NCBI GenBank assembly: GCA_013824685.1
Contig: PNOG01000023.1
Span: 1-64,000 of the forward strand
Direction of reading: 5' to 3'
Source: Coprothermobacter sp.
GTDB taxonomy: Bacteria; Caldisericota; Caldisericia; Cryosericales; Cryosericaceae
Length of the DNA: 64,000 nt
Position numbers and translations under genes: made by a program. Shown here in pieces: positions 33,953-41,884 of this stretch. Position 1 is the stretch's first letter. Every line of letters begins with the position of its first letter. Under the pieces are notes generated by a model. The model worked only from the letters and a program-made list of their open reading frames with translations. It searched no databases and was not told the DNA's origin.

Positions 33953-35014
33953 ATGAAGTTGATCATGTTCGACATGGATGGTACCCTCTTTCGGACAGAG
34001 ACGTCCTTCTTTCCCTCTGTACGAGAGTTTGCCAGCCGTCATGCCTTCCCGGTGCCTGATGAGGCGTTTCTTCGAAGCTTCATCGGCCAGAGTGGCAGTG
34101 AATGGCGCGCTTGGCTGGAACAGCTTCAGCTCGACCAATCGACCGAGGAGCTGGCCTCTGAGTTCGACCTCCTGGAACAGGAATACGTGAAGACACAGGG
34201 TGAGCTGTACCCTGGTGCCGCAGACATCCTCAGGGCCCTGGCACTGGATGGATGGAAGCTCGGCGTATGCAGCAATGCCCCCGGGTGGTATCCTGAGATG
34301 ATCCTGACCCGGGCAGGCGTCCGCGACCTGTTCACGGTGGTCCGCGTACCCAGCCACCCCGACCAGACGAAGGCAATGATGCTCTGCGAGGTGTGGAATG
34401 AGCTTCACCCAGAGCAGTGCGCGATGGTGGGGGATCGAGCTGACGACATGCGGGCCGCGTACGCGGGAGGCTACTTTGCGATAGGCGCCGTCTACGGTTG
34501 GGCTCCACAGGAACTGGAGCTCGCAGACGTTCGCATCCACGACATTGCCGAGATACCGACGGCCCTGGCCCATCACTGGTCTCAAGAGGGTGAGACCGAG
34601 AGCGCAAGCGTTCCGGCGACGGCTGCACCTGCTCCTGTCGTTGTTCCTCCGGCCTTCTCTCCACAGCTACCCGTCGCCCAGGCGCTAGCGGCAACGGCCA
34701 AGGTTCAGGAACCCCTGCCTGCCAAGCCGAAGGTATCCGTCCCCCAGCGTGAAGAGACTCCTTCCCAGATGATCGAGACGCCTGCCATCACACGCCCCAT
34801 CGAGCCGGCAACGCCTGAAGAGGTCGTGGAGCCTGCAGTGGAGACGCCTGCCCCCATGGCTCCGGTCGAGCCGGTGGTCACACCGCCTACCCCGGTGGCG
34901 CCGCTCCGCTCGACGCCAGAGGCTGTCATCTCCCGTCCCGTTGAGCCGGAACCGCCGGCCGCAGCCAGAAGGTCCTGGAACCCGTTCCGCAGGCACGAGG
35001 ACAAACCACGGTAG
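33953..35014 (+). CDS. HAD-family hydrolase with long Pro/Ala-rich tail
   Basis: 353 residues. Residues about 1-215 are a HAD phosphatase: MFDMDGTLF (motif I, Asp nucleophile), GVCSNAP (motif II), K in QTKAMM (III) and VGDRADDM (IV). A tail of about 130 residues, rich in Pro, Ala, Val, Glu and Thr, follows and ends in a basic patch (RRSWNPFRRHEDKPR). The enzyme part resembles phosphoglycolate-type phosphatases; the tail looks like an extended linker or interaction arm. Start ATG 33953 follows AGGAGG; a reading from 33899 has no site. Confidence 0.8.
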   Translation: MKLIMFDMDGTLFRTETSFFPSVREFASRHAFPVPDEAFLRSFIGQSGSEWRAWLEQLQLDQSTEELASEFDLLEQEYVKTQGELYPGAADILRALALDGWKLGVCSNAPGWYPEMILTRAGVRDLFTVVRVPSHPDQTKAMMLCEVWNELHPEQCAMVGDRADDMRAAYAGGYFAIGAVYGWAPQELELADVRIHDIAEIPTALAHHWSQEGETESASVPATAAPAPVVVPPAFSPQLPVAQALAATAKVQEPLPAKPKVSVPQREETPSQMIETPAITRPIEPATPEEVVEPAVETPAPMAPVEPVVTPPTPVAPLRSTPEAVISRPVEPEPPAAARRSWNPFRRHEDKPR

Positions 35015-35186
35015 AGTTGGACCGCCACTTGCCAATACGATAGTAAGTTGTACGATGGTTGCACGATCAGGCCTTGCCTGGCCGCCCATGGAGGTTGCTC
35101 GAGTGCGAATTGCATAGTTCCGCTATACCGTAGCACCAACTCCGTCACATGCCTTCGGCACCGTGGCGACCAACACGGAGGAACAT

Positions 35187-36830
35187 ATGCAGATCACATG
35201 CACCAACCTATCCTTCTCATATCCGAACCAGACCACGCCCCTGTTCGAGGGAGTCACCTTCGCCGTCTCTGATGCGTCACGCCTCGGCATCATCGGTCCG
35301 AACGGCAGCGGCAAATCGACGTTGCTGGGTCTCCTGACAGGCAGTCTGCATCCCAGCACAGGTACCGTCGCGCGTTCACGCCCATCCCCTCGCATCGCTC
35401 TCGTCGAGATGGACCCGGGCGACAGCCGGCTCGTCATGACATGCGCCCTCGCGGTTCGCGACCCGCGCCTCGCCACGGTTTGGAGCATCATGCAGTTGGA
35501 CTCCAGTGTCGACAGCACAGCAGAAGCGGCCGCCGAGTTTGCAGCGCAGGGCGGCTATACGGTTCTGGCCGACGTCAAGCGCACCCTGGCAGGCATCGGA
35601 CTGCCGGAAGAGCTCTGGGATCACACCGTTGCGTCGCTATCCGTCGGAGAGCGCCTGTGGCTGCGCATCGCGGAAGCACTGCTCGCTCGAGCCGACCTCC
35701 TGATCCTTGACGAGCCCACCTCGCATCTCGACATCCAGAAGCGCGCAGAGCTGGCCGCAATGCTTCAGGACCTCGACCGGCCGTATGTGGTCGTGTCGCA
35801 CGACCGGCACTTCCTGGACCTGGTCAGCACGCAAGTCCTGGAGCTGACGCGTGGACGCGCGCGTCTGTACGCCGGCGGCTATGCCACGTACGTGTCGACT
35901 GTCAAGGCTGAACAGGAGCACGACCGCGATATCTACGCTGTGCAGACACGCAAGGTGAAGCAGTTGAAGAAAGCCATCGGCATGGTCAAGGAGCGGGCTG
36001 GCAGTATCGAGGCGCTGGCGTACAAGTCGAGCTCGGGTTTCTTCAGCCACAAGGCCGCCAAGATGGAGAAACGTGCCAAGGCTATGCGCACGCAATTGGC
36101 ACGGTCCCTTGCCGAGGCACGCGTGGCGAAACCCTTCATCGAGAAGACGAGAAACTACGTCCTGGAGGGTTCGACCCGCGGTGGCATCCTGGTCTCGCTG
36201 GTGCGTGTCACAACTTTGGCCGGCCGGCTTACCCTGTTCCGTGACCTGTCGCTGACCATCCACAGTGGTGAGCACTGGTGCCTGCTGGGACCGAATGGGG
36301 CGGGCAAGTCCACGTTGCTCCAGATAATGATCGGGCAGCGGCGACCGGATGCAGGAGACGTGATGCTGTCGCCATCGGTCAAGGTCGGCTTCGTCCCACA
36401 GCAAATTGCACTGGACCATGGCGAGGACATTCCCATCGACCTCGTACGGCAGACGAGCGGCATCGGCAGTGAGGACGCACGCATGCTCCTTGGGACACTC
36501 GGCATCGAAGGCAACCAGGTCTTCCAACCCATGCAGCAGCTGTCCATAGGCCAGCAGAAACGCGTGTTCATTGCCCGGCTGGTCGCCACCAGACCCGACC
36601 TCCTGGTCATCGACGAACTCGAGGGCAACCTCGCCATCGACGCTGTAGCACAGCTGGAACAGGCCCTGTCCGTCTTCCCCGGAGCTCTGGTCATGGTCAC
36701 ACACGACGTGGCACTTGCAGAAGCCGTCGGCCGACACTTCATTACGCTCGACGGAACAGGAAGATGGTCACCTGGGAACCTCTTTGCCGATCGGGCAACC
36801 ACGTTCGGCAAAGGGCCGCAGTGCCCCTAA
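35187..36830 (+). CDS. ABC-F family ATPase
   Basis: 547 residues, two ABC domains and no membrane segment. The first Walker A is GPNGSGKST (about 37-45) with LLILDEPTSHLD; the second is GPNGAGKST (about 367-375). Between them is a basic, helical linker (about 245-300, KQLKKAIGMVKERAG). ABC-F proteins act on the ribosome in translation control or antibiotic protection. In the second domain the usual DEPT is replaced by DELEG, a deviation next to the catalytic Glu. GGAGG precedes ATG 35187. Confidence 0.88.
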   Translation: MQITCTNLSFSYPNQTTPLFEGVTFAVSDASRLGIIGPNGSGKSTLLGLLTGSLHPSTGTVARSRPSPRIALVEMDPGDSRLVMTCALAVRDPRLATVWSIMQLDSSVDSTAEAAAEFAAQGGYTVLADVKRTLAGIGLPEELWDHTVASLSVGERLWLRIAEALLARADLLILDEPTSHLDIQKRAELAAMLQDLDRPYVVVSHDRHFLDLVSTQVLELTRGRARLYAGGYATYVSTVKAEQEHDRDIYAVQTRKVKQLKKAIGMVKERAGSIEALAYKSSSGFFSHKAAKMEKRAKAMRTQLARSLAEARVAKPFIEKTRNYVLEGSTRGGILVSLVRVTTLAGRLTLFRDLSLTIHSGEHWCLLGPNGAGKSTLLQIMIGQRRPDAGDVMLSPSVKVGFVPQQIALDHGEDIPIDLVRQTSGIGSEDARMLLGTLGIEGNQVFQPMQQLSIGQQKRVFIARLVATRPDLLVIDELEGNLAIDAVAQLEQALSVFPGALVMVTHDVALAEAVGRHFITLDGTGRWSPGNLFADRATTFGKGPQCP

Positions 36831-36853
36831 TCGCGATCACCACACAACCTTCG

Positions 36854-36881
36854 TTGACAGTGCCCTGTTTGATCCCATACT
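36854..36881 (+). promoter_or_regulatory. promoter of the DEAD-box helicase gene
   Basis: TTGACA at 36854-36859 with CATACT at 36876-36881 (16-bp spacer); TACTAT at 36878 with an 18-bp spacer is an alternative -10. It predicts a leader of about 185 bases before the GTG start. Confidence 0.5.
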
Positions 36882-36916
36882 ATAGTGTCTTGCAGGTCTG
36901 TGCACAGGGAAACAGA

Positions 36917-36936
36917 CGGTCGGGGAAACCCGATCG
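36917..36936 (+). promoter_or_regulatory. GNRA-capped hairpin in the helicase leader
   Basis: CGGTCGGG-GAAA-CCCGATCG, an 8-bp stem (one G-U pair) closed by a GAAA tetraloop, about 30 bases into the predicted transcript. GNRA loops usually stabilise RNA or dock into receptors. Long structured leaders are common for cold-induced DEAD-box helicase genes. Confidence 0.45.
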
Positions 36937-37074
36937 AACGCTCACTGTCGATGTCTCATAGCATGGGTCCAATAGCACTCGCCACACCCGTGCGGCGACA
37001 TCCGACATATGAAAGAGCCGTCTGCTGACTGTCTGAGAGCGTCATCCTGTCGAGCGCCGGCACAAGGAGCTCAC

Positions 37075-38391
37075 GTGACATTTGATTCATTCCATCTCGA
37101 CCCCCGCCTCACCGCGGGTATTGTTTCATGCGGCTACACCACACCCACACCCATCCAGGAGCAGGGTATTCCCCCTGTCATGGAAGGACATGACGTCATG
37201 GGCCTTGCCCAGACCGGCACAGGCAAGACGGCCGCATACGCACTTCCAATCATGGAGCGCCTGCTGACGGGGCCACATGGCTCGCTGCGCGCCCTCATCG
37301 TTGCCCCAACCAGGGAACTGGCCGAGCAGATCGCCGAGGACTTCCGTGATTTGGGCCACAAGGCTCGCCTCACCGTCCTCACCATCTATGGCGGCGTCGG
37401 CATCAATCCACAGATCGATGCGCTCCGGCGCGGCGTCGACATCGTCGTCGCCTGCCCAGGCCGTTTGCTGGACCATATCACTCAAGGGACAGTCGACCTT
37501 ACCAGGATCCAGGTCCTCGTCCTCGACGAAGCGGACATGATGCTGGATATGGGCTTTCTGCCCGATGTCCGCCGCATCATCAAGAACCTCCCCGCCCAGC
37601 GTCAGAATCTGTTGTTCAGCGCCACCATGCCGGAGGATATTCGCCATCTGGCCGATGCTATCCTCCATGACCCCGTGACTATCCAGATCGGCCACTCCGC
37701 TCCGGTAGAAACGGTTTCACATGCTCTCTACCCGGTACCGCAGCACCTCAAGACACCGCTGCTCATCGAGCTGCTGAAGCACACCGACACGGAGTCAGTC
37801 TTGATCTTCACCCGCACCAAGCACCGTGCCAAGAAACTTGGCGAGAAGCTGGCTAATGAAGGCTACCGTGCGACGTCGCTGCAGGGCAATCTGTCACAGC
37901 GCGCACGCCAGGCGGCACTTGGCGGCTTTCGTGACGGCAGCTACAAGGTACTGGTCGCTACCGATATCGCGGCCCGCGGCATCGACGTGACGCAGATCTC
38001 CCACGTCATCAACTATGACATCCCGGACACGACGGACGCGTACACCCATCGCATCGGGCGTACCGGCCGAGCTCTCCGTTCGGGAGATGCGTTCACGCTG
38101 GTCACAGAGGAAGACACGATCCTGGTCCGTGATATTGAGAAGGTTTTGGGAACACCAATCGAACGGCGTACCCTCTCCGGCTTCGACTACAAGGCCCCGG
38201 CTCCAAGGCGCGAAACCGAGTTTGCCTGGGACCCCAGATCCAGTACGGGTTCCAGCCGTCCTCAGCGTTCGGCCGGCCGTGACGGTCAGTCCACGTTGGC
38301 CGCGAAACATCATGAAAACAGCGTGAATTCGCCAAAGAGCTCGAATCATCGCTCAGCAACGAGAAGACCGGCCAGTATCCGAACCTCTTGA
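37075..38391 (+). CDS. DEAD-box ATP-dependent RNA helicase
   Basis: 438 residues with all core motifs: TPTPIQEQ (Q), AQTGTGKT (I), PTRELAEQ (Ia), CPGRLLDH (Ib), DEAD at 151-154 (II), SAT (III), ATDIAARGID (V) and HRIGRTGR (VI). The C-terminal ~60 residues are basic and disordered (SSRPQRSAGRDGQS), as in RhlE/CsdA-type helicases that bind RNA non-specifically. GTG 37075 with AAGGAG is the likely start; ATG 37009 would add 22 non-conserved residues. It probably unwinds rRNA or mRNA structure, perhaps in the cold. Confidence 0.9.
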   Translation: MTFDSFHLDPRLTAGIVSCGYTTPTPIQEQGIPPVMEGHDVMGLAQTGTGKTAAYALPIMERLLTGPHGSLRALIVAPTRELAEQIAEDFRDLGHKARLTVLTIYGGVGINPQIDALRRGVDIVVACPGRLLDHITQGTVDLTRIQVLVLDEADMMLDMGFLPDVRRIIKNLPAQRQNLLFSATMPEDIRHLADAILHDPVTIQIGHSAPVETVSHALYPVPQHLKTPLLIELLKHTDTESVLIFTRTKHRAKKLGEKLANEGYRATSLQGNLSQRARQAALGGFRDGSYKVLVATDIAARGIDVTQISHVINYDIPDTTDAYTHRIGRTGRALRSGDAFTLVTEEDTILVRDIEKVLGTPIERRTLSGFDYKAPAPRRETEFAWDPRSSTGSSRPQRSAGRDGQSTLAAKHHENSVNSPKSSNHRSATRRPASIRTS

Positions 38392-38417
38392 CAGCGTTTG
38401 CACAGAAGTGATATAAT
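38388..38417 (+). promoter_or_regulatory. perfect-consensus promoter with no downstream gene
   Basis: TTGACA (38388-38393), 18-bp spacer, TATAAT (38412-38417). The -35 box overlaps the helicase stop codon. No protein gene lies downstream on this strand before the terminator at 38461, so it appears to drive the small RNA below. Confidence 0.75.
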
Positions 38418-38422
38418 AGAGA

Positions 38423-38490
38423 TGTGATAGCGCCAAACGTTATCACATGCCCTCCTTCGCAGGGGCCCCGTCTGGGGCCCCTCGCTTTTT
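38423..38490 (+). ncRNA. candidate small regulatory RNA (~67 nt)
   Basis: A transcript from about 38424 would consist of three parts. First is a 5' hairpin of 10 bp (TGTGATAGCG with CGTTATCACA, loop CCAAA, 38423-38447). Then comes a short single-stranded linker holding CCCTCCTT (38450-38457), and last a GC-rich terminator hairpin with a T-run (38461-38490). The linker is complementary to AAGGAGGG, the ribosome-binding consensus used by most genes here, as in C-rich sRNAs of other bacteria. No open reading frame is present. Promoter, structure and terminator together make this more than a helicase trailer; expression is not shown. Confidence 0.6.
38461..38490 (+). terminator. intrinsic terminator of the sRNA candidate and helicase transcript
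   Basis: AGGGGCCCC-GTCT-GGGGCCCCT followed by CGCTTTTT. The 9-bp GC stem could also slow transcription from the convergent pirin gene. Confidence 0.85.
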
Positions 38491-38518
38491 CCCCGTGGCT
38501 TGTACCTGTTCCGGTACG

Positions 38519-39238
38519 CTATTCGCGAATCGTCTGCCCCAGCGTCGGCACATCCACGAGGACAAAATCCGAGTGGTCGATCGCTCCCACCATGAACTCG
38601 GGCTCGTCCGCGATGCGCGCCTGGTCCCCTGACTCATAGTCGACCCCATTGACAGTCAGAGCGCCACGGGTCACGTAGAGGAATGCGCAACGGTCCGGGG
38701 TCATCCGGTACTCGATCATCTGGTAGCGCTCGAGGAAGCCGACGAAAACGGTCGCGTCCGCGTTCATCGGAATCGCCCCGGCCTTGTTCTGACCCGAGGC
38801 AACTGCGACCAGCTCGTTAGGAGGAGGAAGCGCTCCAAATGCAGCCTCAACATGGGAGGGCATCAGTCCCGGCACCCGCGGAAAGATCCCCACCTGATAC
38901 AAATGGGCCTTTCCGGGGCACTCGTTCATCTCCTCGTGACGGACGCCGGTGCCGGAAGACAGGACCTGGACATCTCCTGGACGAAGGCGTACCGGAGGCT
39001 GAACCCCCTGCCGCTGTCGTATTTCCCCTGCCACGACGATGGTGACGACCTCAATCTCATCATGGAAGTGGAGTGGAAAACTACCCGCGGGGTTAAGCAG
39101 GTCATCGTTGAAAAAACGGAGACCGCCCCATCGGACGTTTCCGGGCTCAAAGTAGTCACCGTACGAGAACAGCAGGAAGTTCTCGGAACTCTGCGACACG
39201 GCGAGGTGTCGCTTCTGCGATGCTACGCGGCGGATCAT
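38519..39238 (-). CDS. pirin-family protein
   Basis: 239 residues, two cupin domains. The N-terminal cupin carries the metal site: FPLHFHDEIEVVTIV (about 54-68), then HEEMNE (about 100-105), supplying the His/Glu ligands. Pirins bind Fe and act as quercetinases or redox-linked regulators. The ATG at 39238 overlaps the stop of the HD-GYP gene (ATGA), so both are made from one mRNA. The sequence is full length. Confidence 0.88.
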   Translation of the reverse strand: MIRRVASQKRHLAVSQSSENFLLFSYGDYFEPGNVRWGGLRFFNDDLLNPAGSFPLHFHDEIEVVTIVVAGEIRQRQGVQPPVRLRPGDVQVLSSGTGVRHEEMNECPGKAHLYQVGIFPRVPGLMPSHVEAAFGALPPPNELVAVASGQNKAGAIPMNADATVFVGFLERYQMIEYRMTPDRCAFLYVTRGALTVNGVDYESGDQARIADEPEFMVGAIDHSDFVLVDVPTLGQTIRE

Positions 39239-40260
39239 CCGGTCTCGCTGTCGAGCTGGTCCTCAGACAGAATCTCGCCAGAACCGATCATGTCGAGAAA
39301 TGTCAGCCCTATTGTTGGATCGAACTGCGTCCCAAGGTGTCCTGCAATTTCCTCCTGAGCCTCTGCCACCGAGAGAGAACAGCGATATGGACGCTGAGAC
39401 GTCATTGCATCGAATGTGTCGGCGAGAGCCATAATTCGAGAGCCGACCGGAATGTGTTCTCCCGACAAGCCATCTGGGTAGCCTGCTCCATCCCATCGCT
39501 CGTGGTGATTGCGGATGATAGCCGCAACATTGTGCAGCTGCGCGATGGGGCGCAGGATGCTCTCGCCGACCAGAGGATGTGTGTCCATGAGCACCACCTC
39601 TTCCGGCGTCAGACGGGATGGCTTGTCCAGCAGGCGGTCGGGGACCGCTACCTTGCCGATGTCGTGGAGACGGGCGGCCAGCTGGATCTCGGCTGCATCG
39701 GCGGCATGGCCCAGGATCCTGCGAGCAACCTTGCCCGCCATGAAGGCGACTCGGGTGGAATGCCCGCACGTGTACTGGTCTCGAGCCTCCAGTGCATCAA
39801 CCAGCGTGATCATGCCGTCCACAAAACGCTCCTGCAGCGCATCTTGCAGGGCCGCGACCTGTTGCTGAAGCCCACTGACTCGCGCCTCGTGACAGGCATC
39901 CTGAAGCTGCCGGTCTGTCACGTCGTGAGAGGTAACGGTAGTACCGGCATAGGTACCTCCCGACGTTTTCACGGGGACGCATCGGTGTTCATAGACCCTG
40001 CCTGTTGACGGGTTGCCCTCGACAACCGAGAACTCCGTCGCTGTTCCTGTCCGGAGTGCTCCAAGCCCCTGTTCGACATCCTCGGTCACCGAGCCGGCGA
40101 AGAGCAGGGGAAAAGCAATGCCGGCATCCGGCCGCGGACCCCTGACGAGTCGCGCCTGAGCGTTGAGCGTAACCACATGGTCATGAGCATCGGCCACGAC
40201 GACGCCGTCAGGAAGCTGTTCGAGAGCCAATCGTATCAGTTCACCATCATCCTGAGCCAT
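39235..40260 (-). CDS. PAS / HD-GYP signalling protein
   Basis: 341 residues. A PAS-like sensor (about 5-118) and a short coiled segment (about 119-148) precede an HD-GYP domain (about 150-325). The catalytic residues are HSTR, LHDIGK and NHHERWDGAGYPDGL, with the GYP signature intact, so cyclic-di-GMP hydrolysis is expected. No membrane segment is seen, hence a cytoplasmic sensor. TAGGAGG precedes ATG 40260. Confidence 0.88.
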   Translation of the reverse strand: MAQDDGELIRLALEQLPDGVVVADAHDHVVTLNAQARLVRGPRPDAGIAFPLLFAGSVTEDVEQGLGALRTGTATEFSVVEGNPSTGRVYEHRCVPVKTSGGTYAGTTVTSHDVTDRQLQDACHEARVSGLQQQVAALQDALQERFVDGMITLVDALEARDQYTCGHSTRVAFMAGKVARRILGHAADAAEIQLAARLHDIGKVAVPDRLLDKPSRLTPEEVVLMDTHPLVGESILRPIAQLHNVAAIIRNHHERWDGAGYPDGLSGEHIPVGSRIMALADTFDAMTSQRPYRCSLSVAEAQEEIAGHLGTQFDPTIGLTFLDMIGSGEILSEDQLDSETG

Positions 40261-40722
40261 ATGCGCCTCCTAAGCGTCACGTACCACGCCCCTTCAAGAG
40301 AGTTTAGCGCGTTATGGTGTCAAGTAAAACGATACCATCTGAGACAGCAGGAATAGACATCGCTGCTGACAGGAAATGAAAAAGGCGAAAGGCTTACGCC
40401 TCTCGCCATTGTAGGAAGTTGGCTGGAGAAAGAAAGTCGGAACCTTCTCATCTAACACGTTCGTAATCTTAGCAAGTTCATCGCGGCACACAAGGGCAGG
40501 TCTCGCAGACAATCGTTCACAATTTGTGCAAGACGCCGGAAGACGCGCTGTAGATCAGGTTTCGATGCGGACTCCCTTTCAGAATGCCATGTTCGCCGTA
40601 CTCCCTGCAGCAACACTGTTGCAAAAGGGACGCGGTGGCATACCATGAAGTTGCAGGTCCGCTCAACGCTCACGTGGAACGCCGATGGCGATGGTCACGG
40701 GCGACCGCAAGGGGAGCACGAA
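40261..40722. other. 462-bp gap with an orphan terminator and a palindrome
   Basis: Apart from the minus-strand terminator listed separately, a 13-base palindrome GCAACACTGTTGC lies at 40610-40622, about 100 bases before the DUF4388 start, a possible operator. A minus-strand frame (about 40312-40512) contains CTNCERLSARPALVC but has no ribosome site and the terminator falls inside it, so I do not call it a gene. Confidence 0.4.
40379..40407 (-). terminator. intrinsic terminator with no assigned gene
   Basis: On the minus strand: GGCGAGAGGC-GTAA-GCCTTTCGCC then TTTTT, a 10-bp stem with one mismatch. The only minus-strand sequence that could feed it is the 230-base gap between it and the DUF4388 start, so it may end an unannotated RNA. 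Confidence 0.5.
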
Positions 40723-41280
40723 ATGGAGCTACGTGGAACACTCAGGGACTTCTCTCTCGAGGCTATCCTTGGCCTGATTCGGAACGGTCACAAGACAGGC
40801 ACACTGCGTCTCGTCGTTACGACACCACTGGGAATACCGCGCCGGGTCGACCTGTCCTTTCTGGGAGGGGAGATAGCATCCGTCCAGTGTGGCTCTCTCC
40901 ATGGGCTTGAGGCCTTGCGTGAAGCAGCAATATGTGTGGATGGCTCATTCGAGTTCAGCGTCGACAGCGCACTCTCCCCTCAGGACGAGAACGTCCCGGT
41001 TCCAATGGATGTAGCGCTGGCGACCATCGACGAGGCACGAAATGCGATGAAATCCCTGAGTGCGGCCCTTCCTGCCACCGGCGTGGCATTCAGTCACGGC
41101 GTCCCTTCCGATGACCCCGTCCACATCAGTGTCGAGGAGTTCCGCCTTCTGGCGGTCATGCGCGACGGCATGACCCTGAACGATCTCATCGCAGCGAACA
41201 CTGCTCCTACTGTGGATTCGATGCGCGTCGTCCGGCAGCTCATGGAACGAGGGCTCCTCTTCGCCGGTCCCACGGGGTGA
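40723..41280 (+). CDS. DUF4388 (PATAN-like) domain protein
   Basis: 185 residues. The N-terminal ~95 residues are DUF4388: ELRGTLRDFSLEAILGLIRN, TGTLRLVV, FLGGEIASVQ. The C-terminal half is a helical domain with ISVEEFRLLAVMRDGMTLNDL, like a degenerate winged helix. DUF4388 proteins accompany two-component and gliding/pilus regulators. Start ATG 40723 follows AAGGGGAG; a longer frame to 40645 has no site. PilT lies 600 bp downstream on the other strand. Confidence 0.8.
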   Translation: MELRGTLRDFSLEAILGLIRNGHKTGTLRLVVTTPLGIPRRVDLSFLGGEIASVQCGSLHGLEALREAAICVDGSFEFSVDSALSPQDENVPVPMDVALATIDEARNAMKSLSAALPATGVAFSHGVPSDDPVHISVEEFRLLAVMRDGMTLNDLIAANTAPTVDSMRVVRQLMERGLLFAGPTG

Positions 41281-41382
41281 CATCGAGCGTAAACAGCACC
41301 ACAGGCTCATCCTGAACCCTTCTGTCGATGGGTGCACCATAACTCCAACGGGTACCCGAAATCCAGAACACAGGAGGCACAG

Positions 41383-41571
41383 ATGACCGTCCAGGAACAG
41401 GCAGGAACGATCCGTATCACGTTCGTCAGCAAGAAGGGCGAGACCATCGCCTACGTCAACCCGCTTGCCACAGACGCCGTCGCATATGCGTGCGCCGGAC
41501 AGCTCATGACTCTGCTCACTGAGCAGACGGCCGCCATCGTACGCAACAGGCGGTCCGCGTTCGTGGAGTAA
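41383..41571 (+). CDS. DUF1659-type small protein
   Basis: 62 residues. Short beta strands (TIRITFVSKKGETIAYVN) precede a helix (AYACAGQLMTLL), matching the DUF1659 pattern. CAGGAGG precedes ATG 41383. It is 11 bp from the DUF2922 gene; the two are a recurrent pair in Firmicutes-like genomes, with unknown function. Confidence 0.7.
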   Translation: MTVQEQAGTIRITFVSKKGETIAYVNPLATDAVAYACAGQLMTLLTEQTAAIVRNRRSAFVE

Positions 41572-41582
41572 GGAGGTAACCC

Positions 41583-41813
41583 ATGGCTGATTCTCAGACC
41601 ACCGTCCTTCGCCTCGTGTTCGGCACCGACACACCCGGAAAGACTTATGCAATGGAGTTCAACAGCCCCAAGCCGGACCTCACGGACGCTCTGATCCGTC
41701 CGGTGATGCAGCAGTTCATCGACGGCCAGCTGGTCAGCGGGACGAACGGTATGCTCACGAGCATCGAAAGCGCCGGCATCATCACCCGTCAGGTGACGGA
41801 AGTCATATCGTAG
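41583..41813 (+). CDS. DUF2922-type small protein
   Basis: 76 residues with LRLVFGTDTPGKTYAMEF, PKPDLTDALIRPVMQQFI and GIITRQVTEVIS, the three blocks of DUF2922. TAAGGAGG precedes ATG 41583. It is the second gene of the DUF1659/DUF2922 pair, probably a small beta-hairpin plus helix protein that works as a complex with its partner (inference). Confidence 0.8.
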   Translation: MADSQTTVLRLVFGTDTPGKTYAMEFNSPKPDLTDALIRPVMQQFIDGQLVSGTNGMLTSIESAGIITRQVTEVIS

Positions 41814-41840
41814 CAGCCGCACGTCCATCAGGGCATAACA

Positions 41841-41872
41841 AGAAGGGGCGCAGCCATGGCTGCGCCCCTTCT
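41841..41872. terminator. bidirectional stem between convergent genes
   Basis: A perfect 32-base palindrome: arm AGAAGGGGCGCAGCCA and its inverse. It lies between DUF2922 (+) and pilT (-). T-runs are short, so it is a likely but not classical terminator for both sides. Confidence 0.65.
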
Positions 41873-41884
41873 GCATTTCCAGCG

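Noticed and set aside
35637-36737. 366-codon minus-strand frame
   Set aside because: Lies fully opposite the ABC-F gene; composition (many His, Gln, Leu) is that of an antisense shadow.
40312-40512. 66-codon minus-strand frame with a Cys pair (CTNC)
   Set aside because: TTG start without ribosome site, and an intrinsic terminator lies inside it.
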